A DNA stretch of 64,000 bases from Bacteroidales bacterium (GTDB lineage Bacteria > Bacteroidota > Bacteroidia > Bacteroidales > F082). A program made the translations under genes and the position numbers. Below the pieces are notes generated by a model that made no database searches, was not told the DNA's origin, and saw only the letters and a program-made list of their open reading frames with translations. The DNA lies in the NCBI GenBank assembly GCA_015491905.1, contig WGGC01000169.1, positions 1-64,000 of the forward strand, written 5' to 3'. The first letter of the stretch is position 1. The number at the start of each line of letters is the position of its first letter. This document shows, one piece after another, positions 8,491 to 15,440 of this stretch.

Positions 8491-9605
8491 AATATTATAT
8501 CACTTATTATCTTTGCGTTTTCAATATTATTGTACATTTTTTTTAATCCTTTGGCCCTAACGTCTTTCATTTCCAAACTAAATTCTTTTTTCATATTTTT
8601 TATTACAGATTCTTTTAGGTCATTAGCACTATTTGACCTTTCGCAAAATGATTCAAGACCAGTTCCCTTTATCATCTTATCATTTACAATAACAAACCTT
8701 CCGTTATACAAACTATTTAACAGTTTTAGTTTTAATCCTGTTTCCTGAAATGTAACCAAAATATTAATTTGTGCATTTTGAATCAATTTTAACATCTCAG
8801 GATCAGAAGGATTGGGAAAAACTTTTATATTTTGGAAAGAATTTAAAAACTTAACTAAATTTTTAGAAGGGTTTAACCCGGCAACAAAAAATGGAACCTT
8901 TAAATCTCTAAAAATATGTGAAACTAAAAAACGCACTGCATTTTCATTTTCAGGGACAGCTAAATGACCATGGTATAATACATAATCACCTCTTCCTGTA
9001 ATAATATTCACAATATTATTTTGATGAAAAGCAGGAACATAAGATACATTATTATATTTTTCAGAAAAGTACTTAAAGTCTTCTTTTGACAAAGCCAGTA
9101 TATTATCAGCCTTATCGAGTACTATTTCATATTGCTTAAGTTTAGCAGCTTCCTGATGAAAATATATTTTCTTAACTATATTTTTCTCGACATTTGATAA
9201 GCTGGAATAATAAAAATGCTCAATATTATGGGTTCTTACTATTTTCTTTCTATTTATAAAACGTTTATCATTTAGCAAACCTGTTGTATGTAGCCCTTCC
9301 ATCAATATTGGGTAATCATCATTTAACAAATTTTTTATCAGCAATTTATTATTTCTCGTACTTACAATATATGGGATTTTACTAAAAAACCGGGTTATAG
9401 AAAGGTCTCTTTTATAATAATAAACTTTATAAAAAAGGTTATTCATATCCGGAGCGATTGACCGGCCATATTCATAGCAGTGCAGATGAACTTTTACTCC
9501 AAGTTGAGAAAGTGCTATTGCTTTGTAATAAACATCAATAACCCCTCCATAATTAGCGGGCCATGGAATATCAAATGAAACAATATGTATATGCTTATCA
9601 CTCAT
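8487..9605 (-). CDS. Glycosyltransferase (GT-B fold, GT4-like)
   Basis: This 372-residue protein starts with HIVSFDIPWPANYGGVIDVYYKAIAL, the glycine-rich N-terminal loop of GT-B glycosyltransferases, and contains VRTHNIEHFYY and a C-terminal donor domain (YVLYHGHLAVPENENAVRFL through the FQETGLKLKLLNSLYNGRFVI region). That last block resembles the nucleotide-sugar-binding E-x7-E area but is divergent. It is cotranscribed with the preceding glycosyltransferase (8-nt overlap) and probably adds a sugar to a surface glycan. Acceptor and donor are unknown. Confidence 0.82.
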   Translation of the reverse strand: MSDKHIHIVSFDIPWPANYGGVIDVYYKAIALSQLGVKVHLHCYEYGRSIAPDMNNLFYKVYYYKRDLSITRFFSKIPYIVSTRNNKLLIKNLLNDDYPILMEGLHTTGLLNDKRFINRKKIVRTHNIEHFYYSSLSNVEKNIVKKIYFHQEAAKLKQYEIVLDKADNILALSKEDFKYFSEKYNNVSYVPAFHQNNIVNIITGRGDYVLYHGHLAVPENENAVRFLVSHIFRDLKVPFFVAGLNPSKNLVKFLNSFQNIKVFPNPSDPEMLKLIQNAQINILVTFQETGLKLKLLNSLYNGRFVIVNDKMIKGTGLESFCERSNSANDLKESVIKNMKKEFSLEMKDVRAKGLKKMYNNIENAKIISDIIF

Positions 9606-10713
9606 ATTTACTAAATAATTTCCTTAATTTTTCAGATTCCTTTTTCCAGTTTAACTCTTTTCTTAACCTCTGGGTATTTACTTTCCATTTTTTAATTTTT
9701 TCAGGTTTAGAAAAAATATCATTAATAGTTTCAGCAATACTTTCAGGTTCATGGTTTGGAATAAATGATCCTACCTGATATTTCTCGATAATTTTCTTTA
9801 TTTCAGGCAGTGGGGTTGCCAAAACAGGAATTCCTGCATGTAAATAATCAAACAGCTTGTTCGGTAAACTATAAAGATAATTTAAATTAGTACCTTTATC
9901 TAATGACAATCCTAAATCTGCAACTGCAGTATATTCCATCATCTGCTGATAGGGTATGCGGGATTTAAATAAAACTTTTTTTTCAAGATGCAATTCTTTC
10001 ACCTTTATTTTTAAATCATTAATAACATCTCCTCCACCAATAATCAACAATAATGTATTATTAATGTATTGCATTGCCTCAACCATCTCTTCAGCACCTC
10101 GATTTACATTTATACCTGAACCTTGCAGAATAATAATATTCATCTTAACCGGCAACCCCAGAGCTTTCCTGCCATGGGACTTTTTATCTTTTAAAGGGGG
10201 TATATTCCGTATAATTATTGAAGATACTCCATAGTCTTTTTGATATAAAGATGCTATTGATTCATTAACGGTAATGAATTGATTAACTCCTGGCAGAAGT
10301 CGTTTCTCCAGCATTTTCCATATTTTTTGTTTAATTGGATGAGCTTCCAACTCAGGAACCCCTGTAAAGTACTCATGTGCATCATAAATTACAGGTTTGC
10401 CGGTAAGCTTTGCCTTTATATAGTTAGGAAGTAAAGTATCCAAATCATTGGAAAAATAGATTTGGTAGTTTTTAAATAATAAAATTAAAAAAAGCCGCAA
10501 CTGGTATTCCAGATAAAAAAGCGGACCACTTTCAAATATGAGTTTCATCCTTCTAAATTTATAAGGACGTTCGTCCATCGGAGGACTATTTTTCAATTTT
10601 CTACCTATCAATAATACTTCCCATCCCATATCGGAAAGCAACATGCAGGTTTTATTAACTCTTTGGTCAGTTACCAAATCGTTAATTACAGAAACAACAG
10701 CCTTCTTTTTCAA
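9598..10713 (-). CDS. Glycosyltransferase family 4 protein
   Basis: This 371-residue GT-B enzyme starts VSVINDLVTDQRVNKTCMLL, a common beginning in Bacteroidota GT4 enzymes. It has VIYDAHEYFTGVPEL and a C-terminal GT4 block: NIIILQGSGINVNRGAEEMVEAM, IGGGDVINDLK, and SLPNKLFDYLHAGIPVLATPLPEI (donor-binding). It starts at TTG (10713) because no ATG is near and the -7 box at 10743-10750 fits that start. Its 3' end overlaps the next glycosyltransferase by 8 nt. The pair probably contributes to lipopolysaccharide or capsule assembly. Confidence 0.88.
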   Translation of the reverse strand: MKKKAVVSVINDLVTDQRVNKTCMLLSDMGWEVLLIGRKLKNSPPMDERPYKFRRMKLIFESGPLFYLEYQLRLFLILLFKNYQIYFSNDLDTLLPNYIKAKLTGKPVIYDAHEYFTGVPELEAHPIKQKIWKMLEKRLLPGVNQFITVNESIASLYQKDYGVSSIIIRNIPPLKDKKSHGRKALGLPVKMNIIILQGSGINVNRGAEEMVEAMQYINNTLLLIIGGGDVINDLKIKVKELHLEKKVLFKSRIPYQQMMEYTAVADLGLSLDKGTNLNYLYSLPNKLFDYLHAGIPVLATPLPEIKKIIEKYQVGSFIPNHEPESIAETINDIFSKPEKIKKWKVNTQRLRKELNWKKESEKLRKLFSKYE

Positions 10714-10742
10714 ATTTTAGAAATTAAATACTTAATCTTTTT

Positions 10743-10750
10743 CAAAAATA
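10743..10750 (-). promoter_or_regulatory. Bacteroidota -7 box (TATTTTTG) for the glycosyltransferase pair
   Basis: It is an exact TAnnTTTG match on the minus strand, 29 nt before the TTG start at 10713. Confidence 0.55.
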
Positions 10751-10871
10751 CGGACTTATTTTAGAATGATAAATTATAAAAAATCTTTTTATAATAAATT
10801 ACATTCATAGTATTTAAATTTTAAACGATATTTTTAAATCATTGATCAGATATTGCATAAAAAAATTGATG

Positions 10872-10879
10872 TACATTTG
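10872..10879 (+). promoter_or_regulatory. Bacteroidota -7 box (TACATTTG) for the ABC exporter
   Basis: It is an exact TAnnTTTG match. A TTG lies 16 nt upstream (10853-10855), slightly closer than usual for a -33 element. The box lies inside the nominal open frame that begins at TTG 10853, showing that the true start is further down at 10907. Confidence 0.6.
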
Positions 10880-10906
10880 CCATCAATAAAAAGATTAGCA
10901 TTTCGG

Positions 10907-12727
10907 ATGAAAAAATTTTATCGTGTTTTGGCATATGCACTTCCTTATTGGGGTGCAGCAGTTATGAATGTTCTTTCAAATCTGTTAACTATAATTTTTT
11001 CATTATTTTCTTTTGCTTTACTTATTCCATTCCTAAATTTATTATTTGGAATAAATGATTTGGTAACAACTAAACCTGAGTTACATTTTACTACTAAGTC
11101 TTTTTTAAATATGCTGAATTATTATGTTAGCCAGGTAATTATTTCGCATGGAAAAATTGAGGCTTTAATTTTAATTTGTGGTATTATTTTAGGTTCTTTT
11201 TTATTACGCAACCTGGGGCGTTTTTTAGCAATGTTTTTCATGGCTACTGTACGAACAGGATCTATTTATGGAATAAGAAATGACGTTTACTCCAAATTAT
11301 TAGTTCTTCCTTTATCATTTTATTCAAAAAATAAAAAAGGTGACCTTATGTCACGTACTACTACTGATGTTCAGGAGGTTGAATTCTCAATAATGAATTA
11401 TCTTGAAATGATTTTTCGTGATCCGATAACTATTATTGCATACCTGGCATTTATGATTAGCATGAGCTGGAAGTTAACAATTTTTGTATTGGTTATTTTA
11501 CCTTTAACGGGGATTGTAATAGGTTGGATTGGAAAAAGCTTACGGAAACAATCTAATGAAGTTCAGATAAGTTTTGCAGGATTAATGGCCTTAATAGAAG
11601 AAACCATATCCGGACTTCGAATTATTAAAGGTTTTAATGCTATTCCATATTTTGAAAGGAAATTTCATTCTGACAATGCATCCTATCGAAAAAAACTTGT
11701 AAGTGTATATAGAAGGAGGGATTCTGCCTCACCATTAAGTGAGTTTTTATCCTCAATAGTCATTGTAGTAGTATTATGGTTTGGAGGCCAAATGGTACTG
11801 GAACCCCACTCTACACTAAAAGCTGCCGACTTCATAACATATATTGTGGTATTCTCTCAAATTATTCCGCCGGCGAAATCTCTTACCCAAAGTTATTATA
11901 ATATTCAAAAAGGTATTGCCTCGGCCGACAGGATATTTGCCATTTTGGATGCAGATGAAGAGATTACTGAAAAACCCGATGCTATTCCCGTAAAGGAATT
12001 TAAAAAGGAAATCTTATTTGACCATGTATATTTTAAATATGAGCATCATTGGGTGCTTAAAGATATTGTATTAACTATCCCTAAAGGAAAAACGGTTGCC
12101 ATTGTTGGAGAATCAGGCGGAGGAAAGTCGACACTGGTAGATTTACTACCCCGGTTTTATGATGTTACTAAAGGGCGTATATTATTAGATGGGCAAGACA
12201 TTCGTAATTTTGAAATAGATTCGTTACGACAGTTAATGGGAATAGTTTCTCAGGAGAGCGTATTATTTAATGATACTGTTTTTAATAACATTGCATTTGG
12301 TTTAAATAACGTAACCCAGGAACAGGTTGAAATAGCAGCTAAAATTGCCAATGCACATGACTTCATAGAAAAAATGGAGAATGGTTACCAAACAAACATA
12401 GGTGACAGGGGTGTAAAACTTTCAGGAGGCCAAAGACAACGAATAAGTATTGCACGTGCAGTACTTGCCAACCCTGATATTTTAATTTTAGATGAAGCTA
12501 CTTCTGCTTTAGATACTGAATCGGAGAAACTTGTGCAAGATGCCCTATCAAAGATAATGAAAAACCGGACTACTCTGGTCATTGCACATCGCCTGTCTAC
12601 TATCCAAAATGCTGATGAAATTGTTGTTTTTCAAAAAGGAAAAATTGTAGAGCGTGGAACACACGATTCTTTAATGAAAGAAAATGGCTTATATTATCGC
12701 TTGCAAAAAATGCAATCTTTTCAATAA
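10907..12727 (+). CDS. MsbA-like ABC exporter (fused permease-ATPase)
   Basis: This inner-membrane half-transporter is likely a lipid or lipid-linked glycan flippase working as a homodimer. I chose ATG 10907 (606 residues); the frame is open to a TTG at 10853 but the -7 box lies between. A six-helix ABC_membrane domain occupies about 1-320, with the coupling region SRTTTDVQEVE. The ATPase has Walker A GESGGGKS (about 400), signature LSGGQRQR (about 504), Walker B ILDEATSALD (about 527) and the H-loop AHRLST. Divergent glycosyltransferase genes upstream fit an export role in surface glycan biogenesis, but drug or lipid export is equally possible by sequence. Confidence 0.92.
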   Translation: MKKFYRVLAYALPYWGAAVMNVLSNLLTIIFSLFSFALLIPFLNLLFGINDLVTTKPELHFTTKSFLNMLNYYVSQVIISHGKIEALILICGIILGSFLLRNLGRFLAMFFMATVRTGSIYGIRNDVYSKLLVLPLSFYSKNKKGDLMSRTTTDVQEVEFSIMNYLEMIFRDPITIIAYLAFMISMSWKLTIFVLVILPLTGIVIGWIGKSLRKQSNEVQISFAGLMALIEETISGLRIIKGFNAIPYFERKFHSDNASYRKKLVSVYRRRDSASPLSEFLSSIVIVVVLWFGGQMVLEPHSTLKAADFITYIVVFSQIIPPAKSLTQSYYNIQKGIASADRIFAILDADEEITEKPDAIPVKEFKKEILFDHVYFKYEHHWVLKDIVLTIPKGKTVAIVGESGGGKSTLVDLLPRFYDVTKGRILLDGQDIRNFEIDSLRQLMGIVSQESVLFNDTVFNNIAFGLNNVTQEQVEIAAKIANAHDFIEKMENGYQTNIGDRGVKLSGGQRQRISIARAVLANPDILILDEATSALDTESEKLVQDALSKIMKNRTTLVIAHRLSTIQNADEIVVFQKGKIVERGTHDSLMKENGLYYRLQKMQSFQ

Positions 12728-12747
12728 TCAATTTTCTTAAATCCTTT

Positions 12748-13671
12748 TTATTTATTACTAAAATTACTCTTTTTTAACTTTTCCGCAATAGCATGATAAT
12801 ACTTTGCTTTTTGATTATTACTTAGTCTGGCGTAAGTATCACCTAAATATAATGCATTCCGATAAGTTGATTTTAAGGGATATAGTTTCCGGAAATAGTA
12901 TAGAGCTCTTTTAAAATTTATGGTTATCAGTTTATAAGCTTTTAATAAATGGGCATATTGTGTTCGTGATGGGTTTTTCTTATAGGCTTTGTTTTCTGCC
13001 TGATATGAATTTTCTGCTAACCAAAAATACTTCTTTGCAAGAAATGATAAAGCAGTTATGTTTTTACTATCAGATTTTAATATTTCATGGGATAAAGCAG
13101 TTGCCTTTTTTTCTTCTTTCAACCCTATATAAGACTTTAACAAACCTGTTTTATATTTAATTTCATTACGTACTTTTTCTGAAACTTTTGGCCACAAATC
13201 AACAGCTTCCCGCCAGTTTTCACTTTCCACGTAAGTTTCAAATAAACGATTTGTAAAAGGAACAATATCTTTTCCATTTGGGAAATGCTTGACATAATAT
13301 TCCAATGTGGTTATTTCCAAAGACAAATTATTTACCTTTCTATAAATTTTAGCCAATAATATATAGGTTTCTTGATTAGCAAATGGAGTATAGCGTCCTG
13401 CTTCCAAATATTTTCTGGCCAAATCTATTTTACCAAGTTTATAGGCAACTTCTCCGGCTTTTGTATAGTAAGGACATTTTAAGGCTTTATTTCGTCGTTC
13501 ATATTTAGCTATATCTTTGGACCATATAGCTAAAGCAATTTTATAATCTCCTTTTTTATATGCAATTAACCCCTTATCTTTAGGCTTAATAGAAGCATAA
13601 GAAAAAGAAGAAAATATAATAATTATCATTAATGCAGATAAGAAGTTCTTATATTTTATTAAACTATTCAT
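12748..13671 (-). CDS. Secreted TPR-repeat protein of unknown function
   Basis: This 307-residue protein has an N-terminal signal peptide (about 6-27, hydrophobic then SYAS). Tetratricopeptide-like helical repeats follow, visible as GLIAYKKGDYKIALAIWSKDI, AGEVAYKLGKIDLARKYLEAG, YILLAKIYRKVNNLSLEITTLEYYVKHFP and NALYLGDTYARLSNNQKAKYY. It is probably periplasmic, a protein-interaction scaffold. It converges on the exporter gene with 20 bp between stops. I do not recognise a named family. Confidence 0.75.
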   Translation of the reverse strand: MNSLIKYKNFLSALMIIIIFSSFSYASIKPKDKGLIAYKKGDYKIALAIWSKDIAKYERRNKALKCPYYTKAGEVAYKLGKIDLARKYLEAGRYTPFANQETYILLAKIYRKVNNLSLEITTLEYYVKHFPNGKDIVPFTNRLFETYVESENWREAVDLWPKVSEKVRNEIKYKTGLLKSYIGLKEEKKATALSHEILKSDSKNITALSFLAKKYFWLAENSYQAENKAYKKNPSRTQYAHLLKAYKLITINFKRALYYFRKLYPLKSTYRNALYLGDTYARLSNNQKAKYYHAIAEKLKKSNFSNK

Positions 13672-13745
13672 TTATAAAATTTTATATTAATATTCAAGTA
13701 TTGAAAAATGCTTACAACATAAAAACTCAAATGTTATAAAAGGCG

Positions 13746-13753
13746 CAAAAATA
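13746..13753 (-). promoter_or_regulatory. Bacteroidota -7 box (TATTTTTG) for the TPR gene
   Basis: It is an exact TAnnTTTG match on the minus strand, 74 nt before the ATG at 13671. Confidence 0.5.
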
Positions 13754-13872
13754 ATATATAATCTTTATTGAAAAGAATAAAAATTCATAAACCAGTCCTG
13801 CCGGCGAATTATAAAAAACAATTATTGATTATTTTTATTAATAAATTAAAGAGGTTTATTACATCAAAAAGT

Positions 13873-13880
13873 TATTTTTG
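13873..13880 (+). promoter_or_regulatory. Bacteroidota -7 box (TATTTTTG) for DUF5606-pyrD
   Basis: It is an exact TAnnTTTG match 16 nt before ATG 13897. It lies within the nominal open frame from 13768, so the upstream in-frame start is not used from this promoter. Confidence 0.6.
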
Positions 13881-13896
13881 CATAAAATTTTTTAAA

Positions 13897-14352
13897 ATGG
13901 ATTTAAGTAAGATATTATCAATTTCAGGAAAACCAGGTTTATATAAACTGGTTGGAGAAGCAAAAAATAATTTAGTTGTAGAATCCTTGTCGGATGGTAA
14001 AAGAACACCTGCTTTTCCTCATGAACACATCAGTTCATTAAAAGAAATTAGTATTTATACCGCTTCGGAAGATGTTCCTTTAGAAGATGTTTTTAAAAAA
14101 ATATATGAAATTCGTGAAGGCAAACAGATAGAAAACCCAAAGAAAATGAATAGTAATTCTTTAAAAGCATTTTTTGAAGAAGTTCTTCCGGATTACGATA
14201 AGGAAGCTGTGTACACCTCTGACATAAAGAAAGTTTTTACTTGGTATAATCAATTATTGAGTAAAAATTTAATTTCATTTAACAAGGAAGAAACTGATAC
14301 AGAGAAACCTGGAAATGATAACAAAGAGAGCAGTGAGATGATAACTGAATGA
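13897..14352 (+). CDS. DUF5606 domain-containing protein
   Basis: This 151-residue protein begins MDLSKILSISGKPGLYKLVGEAKNN and continues with VESLSDGKRTPAFPHEHISSL, the conserved DUF5606 N-terminal domain seen across Bacteroidota. A second helical part (about 75-130) and an acidic, low-complexity tail follow. The function is unknown. I chose ATG 13897 over the frame start at 13768 because the family begins at MDLSKI and the -7 box lies between the two. It overlaps pyrD by 4 nt (ATGA), implying translational coupling. Confidence 0.88.
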   Translation: MDLSKILSISGKPGLYKLVGEAKNNLVVESLSDGKRTPAFPHEHISSLKEISIYTASEDVPLEDVFKKIYEIREGKQIENPKKMNSNSLKAFFEEVLPDYDKEAVYTSDIKKVFTWYNQLLSKNLISFNKEETDTEKPGNDNKESSEMITE

Positions 14353-15395
14353 CACTATATAAAAAAATATTCAGACCTTTATTATTTAGTTTTGCCCCTG
14401 AAAGTATCCATACTTTTGTGAGTAAAACTCTAAAAGCTTCTTTCTCTATTCCAGGTTTTTCTAAAACCTTTCACAGGGTTAGTACAGTACAAGATAAATC
14501 CCTGGAGAAAACTGTATTTGGTTTAACTTTTAAAAATCCTGTAGGGATAGCTGCCGGATTCGATAAAAATGCAACTCTATACAATTATCTTGGTAAAATG
14601 GGATTTGGATTTGTAGAAGTTGGCACTATTACCCCTAAACCTCAACCGGGAAATCCTAAACCCCGCTTATTCCGACTTACCAAAGACCAAGCACTTATTA
14701 ACAGAATGGGGTTTAATAATAATGGAGTTAAAGAAGCAAAAAAACATTTACAAAATAAAAAAACAAAAGCTTTGATTGGCGGAAACCTGGGGAAAAATAC
14801 TTTAACCCCTAATAGCCAAGCCGTAAATGATTATGCCTTTTTATTCGAAGAATTGTTTGATGTTGTTGATTATTTTGTTGTTAATGTAAGCTGTCCTAAT
14901 ATCAGCGATTTAAGAGAATTGCAAGATCAATCGGCTTTATTGGAAATATTAAACCGGCTACAGTATTTAAATTCTCAAAAAGAAAAAAGAAAACCTATTT
15001 TATTAAAAGTTTCTCCCGATTTAAACAATAACCAACTGGATGAAGTAATTGAGATTGTTAAACAAACCAATATTGATGGTGTTGTAGCCGTTAATACTAC
15101 TATATCACGTACTAATTTATCTACTTCGGCAGAAAGAATTAAATATATCGGTAAAGGAGGGTTAAGTGGAAGGCCAATTTATAACCGTGCGATTGAAGTT
15201 GTGCGTTATTTATCTGAAAATAGCAATCATGCCTTCCCAATTATTGGTGTTGGTGGGATTTTTACACCGGAAGATGCTCTGAATATGTTAAAGGCAGGGG
15301 CTGATCTAATTCAGGTATATACCGGCTTTATTTATGAAGGCCCTCTTATCGCACGACGCATTAATAAAGCTTTAGTTAAACATTTTAAATCTTAA
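14349..15395 (+). CDS. pyrD: Dihydroorotate dehydrogenase (quinone), class 2
   Basis: PyrD oxidises dihydroorotate to orotate in pyrimidine synthesis, passing electrons to quinone at the inner membrane. The 348-residue length, the N-terminal amphipathic extension (about 1-40, RPLLFSFAPESIHTFVSK) and GLTFKNPVGIAAGFDKNA mark class 2. FMN and substrate motifs include VGTITPKPQPGNPKPRLFRL, NRMGFNNNG and GVGGIFTPEDALNMLKAGADLIQVYTGFIYEGP. The residue before PN in NVSCPN (Cys182) occupies the catalytic-base position, where E. coli class 2 enzymes have Ser and class 1 enzymes Cys. It is coupled to the DUF5606 gene upstream. Confidence 0.95.
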   Translation: MTLYKKIFRPLLFSFAPESIHTFVSKTLKASFSIPGFSKTFHRVSTVQDKSLEKTVFGLTFKNPVGIAAGFDKNATLYNYLGKMGFGFVEVGTITPKPQPGNPKPRLFRLTKDQALINRMGFNNNGVKEAKKHLQNKKTKALIGGNLGKNTLTPNSQAVNDYAFLFEELFDVVDYFVVNVSCPNISDLRELQDQSALLEILNRLQYLNSQKEKRKPILLKVSPDLNNNQLDEVIEIVKQTNIDGVVAVNTTISRTNLSTSAERIKYIGKGGLSGRPIYNRAIEVVRYLSENSNHAFPIIGVGGIFTPEDALNMLKAGADLIQVYTGFIYEGPLIARRINKALVKHFKS

Positions 15396-15428
15396 TAAAG
15401 ATAAAATGTATTTTTTATCCTAATTTCT

Positions 15429-15436
15429 TACTTTTG
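15429..15436 (+). promoter_or_regulatory. Bacteroidota -7 box (TACTTTTG) just before the 15441 gene
   Basis: It is an exact TAnnTTTG match only 4 nt before the ATG, implying a leaderless or nearly leaderless message if used. Confidence 0.45.
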
Positions 15437-15440
15437 GTGT

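Noticed and set aside
8487-10713. Complete capsule or O-antigen cluster
   Set aside because: Only two glycosyltransferases and one exporter are present; there is no polymerase, flippase of the Wzx type or sugar-nucleotide synthesis gene.
13768-13896. N-terminal extension of the DUF5606 protein
   Set aside because: The -7 box at 13873-13880 lies within it and the conserved family begins at MDLSKI (13897).
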